Source: Meconema thalassinum (taxonomy: Eukaryota > Arthropoda > Insecta > Orthoptera > Tettigoniidae). Taken from it: DNA of 64,000 bases. A program made the translations under genes and the position numbers. Each line of letters begins with the position of its first letter. Within the stretch, counting starts at the first letter, position 1. Where the stretch lies: contig OX336388.2 in NCBI GenBank assembly GCA_946902985.2, positions 135,667,846 through 135,731,845 on the forward strand, read 5' to 3'. A model generated the notes under the pieces. The model was not told the origin of the DNA and did no database searches. It was given only the letters and a program-made list of their open reading frames with translations. Below, piece by piece: positions 20,573 to 31,338 of this stretch.

Positions 20573-23284
20573 ATGAAGGATCTCGCTGTGACAGACCTCA
20601 TTGAACACCATGGCACACTCACTAGTGACCGGCCAGTACACCAGCCTCCCTTCAGAGTGAGCCAGAAGGAGAGACACGCCGTCGACGCTCAGATCTCAGA
20701 GATGCTCGAGGCAGGGGTCATTTTTCCCGTTATTTCTAACTACAGCTCACCAGTTCTGCTGACCAAAAAAAGGGACGGATCGCACAGATTTTGTACTGAC
20801 TACAGGAGGCTCAATAAGTTAGTCGAAAATGATAGTTATCCACTACCAAGGGCAGACACCTATTTGGACGCCCTTGGTGGAGCTAGCTGGTTCAGTTCGA
20901 TGGATTGCTATAGTGGATTCTATTCAATCCCCGTCTATGAACCAGATAGGCACAAGCTGGCGTTCGTTACAGAGAACGGGCTATATACCTACACAAGGTT
21001 ACCCATGGGCCTCCGTAACGCCAGCCAAACCTTCCAAAAGCTGGTGGATAAGACATTTTCAGGGCTTAAGTGGCGTTCCGTATTAGTATACGTGGACGAT
21101 ATAACAGTTTTCTCCAATACCTTCGACGAACATATCGTACATTTGGAGGAGGCTTTCGCAAGGATCAGAGAAGCTAAACTAAGGCTTAAACCTGCGAAAT
21201 GTCAATTTGCCAGACAGCAAATTAACATATTGGGCCATATTGTCAACAGGGAGGGCATTATTCCCGACCCAGCTAAGACTGACGCAATAACGGGCATCCC
21301 AATGCCCACAAATTTGAAACAATTGCGCAGTTTTATGGGTTTGGCATCGTATTACCGGAAGTATATCTACAGGTTTGCGCACATCGTCCACCCCCTAACT
21401 GAACTCACACGGGAAAAGACGCCCTTCAGCATCAAGCAGGAGCACATAGATGCCTTCAACACATTGAAGCAACTATTGACCTCACCACCATTACTGCAAC
21501 ACTTCCATAGTGATAGGCCCACATTTTTACACGTGGATGCCAGCCTGTATGGGCTGGGTGCGGCCCTATTGCAGGAAGACGCAGAAGGGCGCATACGGCC
21601 CGTCGCTTTCGCTAGCAGGAAGCTAACGGCCGTTGAGACTAGATACTCTGCCACAGAGCGGGAAATGCTGGCATTTTCGTGGGGAGTGAACTATTTCAGG
21701 GTATACCTCTATGGTATCAAGTTCACGGTAGTGACTGACCACGCGAGCTTGCTTTTTTGGGACAAATTTAAAAACCCAAATTCGCGGCTCAACAAGTTTA
21801 TATTCCGCCTGTATGAATATGACTTCGTGGTCAAACACAAGAAAGGCGCTACACACCTAGACGCAGATGGGTTGTCTAGGCTGCCAGTAGCCGATCCCCC
21901 GGATGACAGTAAGGACCACGACTGGGACGATATGCCCACCTTTGCCCTGACGGTGATTAACATCAAGCAGGAGCAAGAAAGTGATCCGTACTTGAAACAG
22001 ATTCTATTGGCACTAGAAAACTTGGATAAAGTGGACTCCAAGACAGCACGGCTGTCTAGGCGATTTTTCCTAGACAAAGACGGGGTACTGAAATTTAAGC
22101 CCACGGCCATGCACGATAACGCACCTATATCGGTTCCGGAATCATTGAGAGAAAATATCATGATCGGACACCACAATAGCCCACTGGCAGGGGCACATCT
22201 AGGCACGCACAAAACATACCTTAGAATCCGTGACAAGTACTATTGGGTAAACATGAAGGCCGACATAGATACCTTTGTAAAGACATGTCACACTTGCCAA
22301 CGATTCAAAACAAGACCTGGCAAGCCTCATGGACTACTCAACCCAATTCCCGTGGGAGAGTTATTTCACAGAGTCGGGATAGATGTGAAAGGCCCCATTA
22401 CGACAAGTCAGAAAGGTAATAAATATATCCTGGTGGCCACCGAGTATCTCACACGATACATGATTACAAAGGCTGTTCCCAAAGCAGACACGAACAGCAT
22501 AGCCGAATTCCTATTTGATATAGTTACACGATACGGCCTATTCCAAACCTTATTATCCGACAGAGGTACTATTTTCACCTCGAGAGTGCTCCAACAGTTT
22601 CTGGAGATACTCAGGATTAAGGCATACACTACCACGAGTTTTTCCCCGCAAACCAACGGACTCACGGAGAGTATGAACAAAATACTTGGAATAGCGCTGA
22701 CCAAATTTACAGAGGACGCAGGAACAGACTGGGATGAATACCTGCAAGCCATTACTTTTAGTTATAATACCTCTATATCCACGGCTACGAAACACTCTCC
22801 ACACTTCCTACTGCACGGATACACACCCAGAAGTCCCATAGACAATATATGTATCCCACAGGACACTTACACGGACAACGCTGCCCGACTAAAGCACTTA
22901 CAGATAGCTCGAATGAACGCTAGGAAGAACATAGCCGCGGCTCAGAAGAAACAAAAAGAGCGGTACGATCGGAATAGGAAGACCGTGGAATACACACCCG
23001 GGCAATTGGTCATGGTCTCCAATTCTGCCCGTAAGAAAAACGTGTCCGAATTCCTCCTGCCACGCTGGTCAGGTCCCTTCAAAGTCTGCAGGAAGGTATC
23101 TGACCTAAATTATATAGTCAGCGTGCGCCATGGGAGACAACTCATTAAAGACACTATTCACGCCCGCCGTATGAAGGCATATCATACACGCCAAGCTCAC
23201 ACACCTACACGTACAGGCGGGCACACTACTAAAAGAAAAGGAAATGATCCCGCTGGCAGACGTGGAAAGAAGGCCAAGAAATAG
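20573..23284 (+). CDS. pol: Pol polyprotein: reverse transcriptase, RNase H, integrase
   Basis: 903 codons from the first Met. The same frame is open further upstream, across the end of gag (…LTPEQNKRLTELLETNRD…), so it is probably made as a Gag-Pol fusion by −1 frameshifting. RT spans about residues 65-245 with YVDD near 171. RNase H spans about 315-440 (HVDASLYGLGAAL; ATEREMLAF; VTDHASLL). Integrase has an HHCC finger near 530-580 (HLGTHKT … CHTCQR) and the DDE triad in GIDVKG, LSDRGTIF and NGLTESMN. A GPF-type tail (RWSGPFKVCRKV) and a basic C-terminus follow. All key residues are present, so the protein looks active. It makes DNA from the RNA and inserts it in the nucleus. Confidence 0.96.
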   Translation: MKDLAVTDLIEHHGTLTSDRPVHQPPFRVSQKERHAVDAQISEMLEAGVIFPVISNYSSPVLLTKKRDGSHRFCTDYRRLNKLVENDSYPLPRADTYLDALGGASWFSSMDCYSGFYSIPVYEPDRHKLAFVTENGLYTYTRLPMGLRNASQTFQKLVDKTFSGLKWRSVLVYVDDITVFSNTFDEHIVHLEEAFARIREAKLRLKPAKCQFARQQINILGHIVNREGIIPDPAKTDAITGIPMPTNLKQLRSFMGLASYYRKYIYRFAHIVHPLTELTREKTPFSIKQEHIDAFNTLKQLLTSPPLLQHFHSDRPTFLHVDASLYGLGAALLQEDAEGRIRPVAFASRKLTAVETRYSATEREMLAFSWGVNYFRVYLYGIKFTVVTDHASLLFWDKFKNPNSRLNKFIFRLYEYDFVVKHKKGATHLDADGLSRLPVADPPDDSKDHDWDDMPTFALTVINIKQEQESDPYLKQILLALENLDKVDSKTARLSRRFFLDKDGVLKFKPTAMHDNAPISVPESLRENIMIGHHNSPLAGAHLGTHKTYLRIRDKYYWVNMKADIDTFVKTCHTCQRFKTRPGKPHGLLNPIPVGELFHRVGIDVKGPITTSQKGNKYILVATEYLTRYMITKAVPKADTNSIAEFLFDIVTRYGLFQTLLSDRGTIFTSRVLQQFLEILRIKAYTTTSFSPQTNGLTESMNKILGIALTKFTEDAGTDWDEYLQAITFSYNTSISTATKHSPHFLLHGYTPRSPIDNICIPQDTYTDNAARLKHLQIARMNARKNIAAAQKKQKERYDRNRKTVEYTPGQLVMVSNSARKKNVSEFLLPRWSGPFKVCRKVSDLNYIVSVRHGRQLIKDTIHARRMKAYHTRQAHTPTRTGGHTTKRKGNDPAGRRGKKAKK

Positions 23285-26200
23285 CCTTCAGACCTCACTG
23301 ACCGAACCGGGATACGTTCCTAACACTACCAAACTGTCCCGGAGACACAACCTGAATAGTGCCAGAAACAATTACTCTGAGAAAAGACGGTCTCCAAACC
23401 CGCAACCTTCTGAATACCAGGAACATAAGGTCGGGTAGCTATCCAATTACAGGATAGAAAGACAGGAAGCTAAAATAGATTGGGACAGTTCCACTAACAA
23501 TGTCATAAATGAAAAACAACAAAATCACCTCCGGCACATAGTCACCAAACAGGCGACTATCGGCCCGGAGACACTCGTGTATAACGACATTTTGAACAAT
23601 GGATAGGAATATACTTGACCCACGTTACAAGTAACACAAAATTTGGGGACACAAATGTAAGTAGTGAGAGGTTCTTTTACAGTGCGGCCAATGCATGTGA
23701 GACTTTCGATGTGAAATGCCATGGCCTGTGGTTTGGATTCCACGTAAAACGGAAGTCCCGTGGCTCATGATCTACAGATTAACGGTCATGTTAAACTACA
23801 GGTTTCCTTCTTTTTTTTTTACAGTGCGAAAAGCACTGCTCACAGTCACAGAGAGCAAGCCGATTAGACACACGTGCCGGACACACAGCATTATCGAAAC
23901 AAGTAGCAAGTGAGCACGCATGACATTGTAATCCAATACCGCCACGCTCAGCGATAACACAGGTCTCATGAATAACCTGCACGCTCACAGACAGCAATAC
24001 ACTACCAGCTCTCACAGCAGAACACACGCCATCATTTAAGCCAAGTCTAGAACCCCACAAATCCTCAAATTACACTACGAGGAAAAATCAAAAACATACA
24101 AACTCTGCACAGGTATGAGTACTTTCATTTGCGCATTGCAAATACACGGGGAATATGCCATAATATATACGGCACAAATAGCGGCATACCAAGTCTTTAC
24201 AGCACCCCGGGCCCGAACCCATGATCACACACCACACTCGTACCAAAAACTAACTAGCCAACGGTATTTTTGGTACGAGAAACACAAGCAAAAATCACAA
24301 AGAGGACACCTCAATCCCTGAAACACAACGCAGACATATAACACAGAGAATGACATAAAATCACGGGTTCCAATCCCAGTGAAAATTAGACACCAGGGAA
24401 AACAATTATCCAGGTTGCCAACCACACCGAAATTGGCCCATACAGATACATGAACAGGGAATACCACATTTCCTCCCGCCAAAAAAAAACAGGCATAAAA
24501 ATTCAAATTACACCAGACATGGAAAATACATTTCCCAGACACAGGCATAGAAATTTCGTAAGGCAAAAGTCTTATGAAATAAGGGCCACACAACACCACT
24601 AGCTAATTAGGGCGGATTGCCACATTAGTCCGGCAGGAATTTAGAACAATAACAACATGGCATACGTGCAAGAAGGCACATGGCGACAGCTGACATACAT
24701 AACGTCCGAGCCATTACACATACAAACTGCTGATGTGCAGATTTCGTCACATGGCAATATTGCTGGTGACAGACACTATTGTAGTATCGGCATTGACCAT
24801 GACATTACAAGCATTAAGCAATCATAATACCAACACATTTTTAACACTGCAAAAACATTTAGCAATGGACAAGACGTGACAGATCGGAACTTATCTTGGG
24901 CCCATAGGAGCACGTTCGCAAAGGCGTTGACAGGCCACGGGCACCTCTTGCCCATACACGCGATACATATTACGACTTAGCCTGTAACAGACCAACCGTC
25001 CGCATGGTGTAGCGGAACATAGGCACACACACACGCGCTCACTAATTAGAAGCGAACACAGACAGGGGCTCTGAGGAAACAAGACCTCCCCCCCCAATAA
25101 CTTCTTTTCGCGATTCTATTCCTAAAATAAATCATTCCAGGCGATTAGGACATGGCCAGTCGCACTACGACCACTGGCCACATTCACACTACAAACGGCA
25201 GACCAGATTAGGTCGTGAAGCTTTACTATCCCAAGGCGCGGATAGAAAGCCAACATGGACCAAGGGAGGATGACAGGAGAACAGGCTACCAGCGTACCAC
25301 CTTACTCCCTTCCAATAACCTTCTCACGTCCAACATAACCAACGCAGACACATGAACACGACCAAAACAGCTACACTACATTACAGAGTATACACAAGGG
25401 GTTGATAGACTTCATGCGTCTAAAGAGAAGGCCTACTACGCCTTGGATCACGATGCTACCACCTGAGTATTAGGGGTGGGTTGGCAAACATTAAATAAGC
25501 ATAATGCGCATCTCCAAATGAGAGATGAGGCCACAGTTACATATATTAACCATCTTTTGTTAATTAAATACTCCCGCATGACAGGAATATATTAGTATTA
25601 TGCCTCAACCTACACCTATCCTTATATGAGTGCAGACGCCTCATATCCAGATACATGCATGAGTATCCCATCCATTTACCAGGGGTATTACTATCAAACC
25701 TGCATGGAATTTTTTTTTTGCAATCCCGGGAATTACCTCCCCAGTCCACTCATTGTAGGAGCAATCCTAGTAGCATTACCGGCTCAAGGCCACCATTTAT
25801 TTGAGCCCAAAGATGCATAACCCCTTCCTACCATACTTTAAGCCCACTCTACAAATAACTACCCCCAGATCATAATAACAGGGTACCTGACGCCACAGAC
25901 CCTACTAACACCTCCATTAAGGTAAAAAGAGCATTATCGCTGGAAAGCTGACGTAGCAATAGTAGACCAGAAGTAGTCTATGTACTTAGAAGTTCTACAA
26001 CCCCACAACACTTGAAATATTTTACATTTTACATTTTTAAATCATTTACAAAGGTTACGCCCATATTTTTTTAAAGGTAAAGGAATCTGTAACACTCTGA
26101 TGGATGATAGCGGCACAAGCCGAAGGCCAAAGGCACCACACTTTGAGAGTGGGGAAGGTGATGTGGACCCTTACCCCAGCTGGCTCAACAGCTCAGTGAC

Positions 26201-26290
26201 CTTACTTAACTTCACGACCAGACCAAACAGACGAACCACGTAAGGTCGAGGCACTCGCGGCCTGGCACGGGCAAACGTCAAGATCTAGAG

Positions 26291-26476
26291 GTGCATCTAG
26301 CCTATCCCCCTTGTCGGAGACAGTTACACCCACTATGTGCCACGGTCGTCGAAGCCAAGACCTGCAGGGAAGTCTTTCTGAGGATGGTGGGAGAAATAGC
26401 TCACTCCGCGCCGGACTCAGGGGATGACCCTAGAGACGACCCCATTATGACTAGAATTCTAGCTAAAATTAAGTAG
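26291..26476 (+). CDS. Short unrecognised ORF in the gypsy 3' region
   Basis: 61 codons ending …DPIMTRILAKIK. The composition is less biased than the surrounding shadow ORFs, with an acidic stretch (DSGDDPRDD) before a basic end. It could be the last exon of a spliced accessory product, but no domain is recognised and no splice evidence was found. Confidence 0.2.
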   Translation: MHLAYPPCRRQLHPLCATVVEAKTCREVFLRMVGEIAHSAPDSGDDPRDDPIMTRILAKIK

Positions 26477-26528
26477 GTAGGGCTTCTATAGCGGGAAGCA
26501 AGACTCCTGTGCGTTGGAGTGAAATATT

Positions 26529-26700
26529 ACTGCGGCCGATAAAGGCGAAATGAAATGTTGCTGCGAAAAACATACTACTGCGGCCGATAAAGGCAAAGTG
26601 AAATATTAATGCGAAAAGCATACTACTGCGGCCGATAAAGGCGAAGATATTCTTATACTGCGAAAAGCAGACTACGATTGCCGACGAAGGCGAAGATAAT
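26529..26700. repeat. 48-52-bp tandem repeat, about four units
   Basis: TGCGGCCGATAAAGGCGAAA-type units start near 26531, 26579 and 26627, and a diverged one near 26679 (TGCCGACGAAGGCGAAG). Each ends in GCGAAAA-CA-ACTAC. Confidence 0.8.
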
Positions 26701-27240
26701 ATTATGCCATTGGACGATGTCCAATGCCCACCTAAATGGCGACGCAGCGGGCAGGCAGAGGGCATTAAATAGACATGCAACGAGCTGTCTACAGGGGTTA
26801 CAGTGGGCAGACCCAACTATGACAACATATCGACAACAATGGCAACGAGCAGGATGGTACAGCAGGCGAAACGGTTTGCTCAGGGGCACCGTAAGCCGCC
26901 TGCGACTAGGTTAATACTAGTTGATAAGCGTCGACATCTAGAATTAAGGGGGCGGAATCCAGCGATTCTAGAGACAACCGGTGTTTCTGGACTCTTGCGG
27001 GTGGTGCCCTGAGGAAGTAAATTGCCTCAGGCGATCGCCCTGGTCGAAATTTTAGCTGTAAGACGGTTGCATTTGACACGCAACCTAGAATTAAGCAAAT
27101 TTACTGACCGCTGTTGCCAGGTAGTGGCACAGCACATTTCGGCAATAGAATAAGGCCATCCATTCGGCTTAAATAGTAGTAGCCATTTTTTTTTAATTTT
27201 CAATCATAAGTAGAATAGATAGTGTTAAGTAACGCCGCTC

Positions 27241-27380
27241 GGCACCTGATGACCAACAAACCCGTCATCAGGGTAAGCCGGTAATACATTAAGTTAGATT
27301 ATACTAGGATAACTTACATTAAGGTAGAATATTTCGGCACTTGGTCACCAAAAATCGGTACCAGGGTAAGCCCGGTAATA
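27241..27380 (+). ncRNA. Two related hairpins in the gypsy 3' region
   Basis: Hairpin 1 pairs CCTGATGAC (27245-27253) perfectly with GTCATCAGG (27264-27272). Hairpin 2 pairs CTTGGTCACC (27340-27349) with GGTACCAGG (27357-27365), with one wobble and one bulge. Both are flanked by CGGCA on the left and GGTAAGCC(C)GG on the right, so the outer CGGC/GCCG can pair too. The stem sequences differ between copies while pairing is kept, suggesting an RNA structure (packaging or export signal), not just a repeat. Confidence 0.5.
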
Positions 27381-28540
27381 TAACACAATAAGTAGAGTAA
27401 GTAGGATAAGATAGGACTCTAGCCGGCATAGGTTAGGAGACAGCAATATAGAGTGCCAAAGGCAGGCGATATTGGCATGCGTCTATAAATGATATATATG
27501 GCTTGTATTTTATTTCTATGCTCTATTACAGATCACCCGAGCGGCAATCCACTAATACATTTTGTCCACAGGTCCACAACGCAATAAACATGTCTTTTGT
27601 AAATATATTGCCAACACCAAATTGTACACACTCTCCTCTGTCGCAAACATATACACTCTCCAAAACTTTCAGTTGCACCCTTTAACGGTGACAACACAGT
27701 GGTCAACGATGCACAGTAACCGTGGAATACTGAGTATCAATGAACACAAAAACACGTGATGCACGCAAATGAAGCGTGGATTCAGTGTCTAAGGGCGGCA
27801 CAACGCTTGTAAGCGCCGCGCCTTCGACGCTAAGGTGGAATTCCTAACCACGGTGGGAAAACCACTAGGGCATAGGAGAAAACAAAATGAGACAGCGGAT
27901 TAGCCACTGTACCTTAGCAGGAACGGCCACTTAAGGACGCTTCAGAAGCAAGGTTGAGAGTTAACAGCGCAAAAGGGTATCTAATAAATGGCCACCTATA
28001 AGAGCTCTATAAGGTAATATATATTAGTTATAAATTATTTTGTATTCCATAATTATATCATGACAAGGTTATACACATACATGTTCCACATGGTTGGATA
28101 ATATACCCATACATAGAGTACCAACGCGGCAACCATCATTACTACTGAACCCTTATCATTGTGTCCAATAATAATGTTTCATATTAATAAAAACGATGGA
28201 AATACTAAATACATGATATGCTGGATATTTGAGTAATATTGATGTAGCAAGAAATCTGGACTTGGTAAGACATGCTACGTGCTGGCTGGAAATGACCAAT
28301 AGTTTCACAACCAATGTTATTCTTGGATTTCTGAGAAAATCAGATATGACGCTGTGGCGTACGTGACCATCGAAGGCCAAAATGCTGCGTACAAGGCAAG
28401 GAGTGAGAGAGAGGAGAATAGTCGTGACGTCAAAATAAGGGCGGGATTTGTAAGGTCAGAGCTCCAACGCCAACTTATCTGACCAATAAGAAAACATGAC
28501 GCCAGAACATAGCGTCAGTGTGTTTTGCGCGGCAATCGGA

Positions 28541-28548
28541 TATAAAAA
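28541..28548 (+). promoter_or_regulatory. TATA box in the nested-element LTR
   Basis: CGGATATAAAAAGATC is a strong TATA match about 400 bases into the LTR. The same sequence is at 34860 in the second LTR. Confidence 0.55.
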
Positions 28549-30566
28549 GATCTAGCGATCGGTTTGCATGTTCGACGGCAGATTCGCGACCTGTGAGAAA
28601 ATACAAGAATTTTGAGAGGTCACACATAATTATAGGCCCATTACTTAAAATATTGAGGAGCTGTTTTTCTCCCACCATTGAAACTTTAGGCTTTCTGTAT
28701 ATATACACATGTCTGAGATGAACCGGGACACTCCTAATTATTCTTCGACAGTCATTTAAGACGTCCTTAAGACGATATGGTTTTAAAATTATAGTTGTGT
28801 GTCGGCAACGAAGTTGGAAATTTTCATAAATTGTGAGATGGCAATTAGCCATAGAATAGGGAAAGTCGACGATTCTGCATAGGACGATCTGAGGAAATAA
28901 AATACTTAGAACGCAGATAGAACAGTTTAAAAACTTTGATTTAATTGTGTTTTAACAGCAGCAAAATGTCGACCATGGAGAGAAGACAGCAAGCTTCATC
29001 CTCCATTACCATCAGTGTTATGGGCTAACGGCCTAATGATGGGAATTGACGAGGCGGGAGGCCTCTGGAAAGCAGTTTAAGTGATGAGTATTAAAAAATT
29101 GATTTATTGATTTTGGACGAGGGGAATCGCGAGAGATGTGTGGAACTTTGTATAGATTTTATTTGTGTGGTTTAATTTAAATTTCAGGGTTTGATTTCTT
29201 AACTGACATGCGTGTAGTAAATTTTGGCATTGCGTGACAATTATGTTGTACAGTAAATTTTGTAATTTAAATGTTTTCCTTATGTATACGTAATTCTTAT
29301 TGCGAAACGGCCGCATCGATTAACGTATCTATAAAAAGTGTAGCCATGAATGAGAACCTAGGAACGACAATGATAAATGGACTGATTTAATGATATGTTA
29401 AACTAATTACTACGTGGGGGGAATATTTGCATTTTGTTGCTTTGATAACTCGGGCTAGGACTGATCCTGTTATTAATTCTTTATTGTCATTTGGACATGT
29501 TGTGTGTCATTATCTGAGAGGTGTGCTGATTCATGCTACGACGAGATCTTCGAGAAATGTGCCACGTATTTTTGGGTGTAAGTGATGATGATGAGGAGAG
29601 GTAAAGCCTGTCCATGACTGCGATATCATTCCGGCAAACTAGTTATCCGTGGGGATAAGTTTGACCTGGGAATGTATTCTTAAAAATCCCTGAGAGGATG
29701 TTTTGAGATAATGTGTTATTTATTTGTACGCGTTTAACAGGTGGCGATTAGCAAAGGTGCTGTACGCTGGCTATGGGCCAGAATCTATATTTAGCATGGC
29801 ACTAATTACTACTTGGGGGAAGAAATCAGCCACTCTCTCGGTGATGCGATAACAGGCCCGGTTGTCTCCAGCTCGTTATGACACGTTATGTTTGCTTTAA
29901 AGCCTAATGAGTTAAGGTTATTTTATTTGGTTTAATTTGGGAAGTTGCCATGTTGTCGATCCAAGTTTCTTTTATCATTACTACGACTTATTTGTTCATT
30001 GTTTTAAAACGCCAAACTTTCCGGCGTAAAAATTAAAAGTTGTATTTTGTTGTTGTTGGCTCTTATTTTCAAGGCCATTGTATTCATATAAATATAATTT
30101 GGCAACCGGCCAAACCTGTTCATGTCATGTTATGCCTTCCTAGTGTTTAAGGTATAAGTCGGTAATTCCGCAGCCCTTATTTTAAATAATACACACGTGT
30201 ATTTGGTTGTGGTAATCTAAGGTTAGAGCATGTCAGTAGTGTATATAATTATGTAATTGTTGTTCCCACATTTCCGTAATTCGTCCTTCGCAGTACGGAG
30301 TCCGTTCCCGAACCAACTGTTTTGGTCGGAAACGAGCGCCCGTCAAAATGCTCATTACTTGAACTAGTCTTAAAACCCGTGTCGCTCATAAATATTAAAT
30401 TTTTGTACTATTTTATTTGTTTGTTATATTTGGATCTTGTGATCCGTTTTCTTTTGTTACTCTGATTTAGGTGACATTGCAGTCACAATGCTTGTTGACA
30501 GCTGTCATACCGTGTCGTCATGGTACGTCAGGCTGGTCAGTTTCAGATCTGTTCACGCGAGTGAAC

Positions 30567-30572
30567 AATAAA
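30567..30572 (+). promoter_or_regulatory. Polyadenylation signal in the nested-element LTR
   Basis: AATAAA within GTGAACAATAAAAGGG, near the LTR 3' end. The 3' LTR carries the same motif. Confidence 0.45.
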
Positions 30573-30799
30573 AGGGTGGTTATAGTTTACCTTTTATGTT
30601 GGATTCAGTTAATAAATTTCATTGTTAGTAGATCCTGTTGTTTTTCTTGGCTTTATAATAATAATAAGTTAACCTTATGAACCTTGGAAGTTATGTTGAT
30701 AGCAAAACCTCTAAATCACATTCACAAGAATCCATTACGACCCCGAAATTTTGAATCTTGTCTACATGCTATTTTCCAAAGGGTTTATAAGAGTTACTT

Positions 30800-30814
30800 T
30801 GGCTTCCGAACGTG
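30800..30814 (+). promoter_or_regulatory. Primer binding site candidate of the nested element
   Basis: TGGCTTCCGAACGTG lies 12 bases after the LTR and has the TGG start expected for pairing with a tRNA CCA end. The offset is larger than usual, so this is tentative. Confidence 0.4.
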
Positions 30815-31338
30815 TGGCATTTGTGTTTTAGAGTAAAAAAAATAGATCACCGGCATGTGATAAGTTTATTAACGTAAGTTAGGCGAAGATAGTACCGCCA
30901 AATGTTTGAAAATATAAAGTCATGGAGTTTGCAATAAAGTAAATGTGGAACAAGTTAAGTGTTTGAACTTTGATTAAAATTAGAACAAACTGTTCCAGGC
31001 GCCCAATAAAATTAAATTAGCTTTGTGTAGAAAAGCCAAACTCAAAGAATTATTTGACAGGAAGGTTAGACCTTAAAAACTAATTAATACTCTATTAATT
31101 GGTTAAAATTTGTAAGTAAAGTAAGGTCAGGAAGATTATAACTGAATCAAAGGGTTAAAATTAAATGGAATAATAAGTAAATTATACTCAGTGATGCTAT
31201 AGTTTGTGGGAGTAATTTAAAGTAAATGAACTGAGTATGTAAAGGGTTAATGTGTGTATATTTAATATGTGTGAGCGCGCGTATCCAGGGCTCCGCCCTT
31301 ATGTCATTTCCCTATGTCTCAAATATATTATTGTTGTG

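Larger units (their letters stand above)
23285..28145 (+). other. Long 3' non-coding part of the gypsy element (before the nested insertion)
   Basis: This 4.9-kb stretch has no ORF resembling env. The plus strand is A/C-rich, which produces several Cys/Val-rich minus-strand ORFs (for example 24225-24599 and 23791-24060) by composition. It contains a 48-bp repeat block, a pair of similar hairpins and one short plus-strand ORF, listed separately. Confidence 0.7.
28146..30787 (+). repeat. 5' LTR (2642 bp) of the nested element
   Basis: It has a TATA box, TATAAAAA (28541-28548), and AATAAA (30567-30572) about 2 kb later, implying a very long R region. Several short ORFs (for example the 125-codon minus ORF at 28475-28852) are identical in both LTRs simply because the LTRs are nearly identical. 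Confidence 0.93.

Noticed and set aside
23525..25097. Series of Cys/Val-rich minus-strand ORFs in the gypsy 3' region, possibly an antisense or env-like gene
   Set aside because: The plus strand is rich in ACA/CAC, which yields TGT/GTG codons on the complement; frames do not line up and no signal peptide, furin site or fusion peptide is convincing.
28475..28852. 125-codon minus ORF repeated identically at 34794-35171
   Set aside because: Its exact conservation only reflects the near-identical LTRs; there is no recognisable domain.
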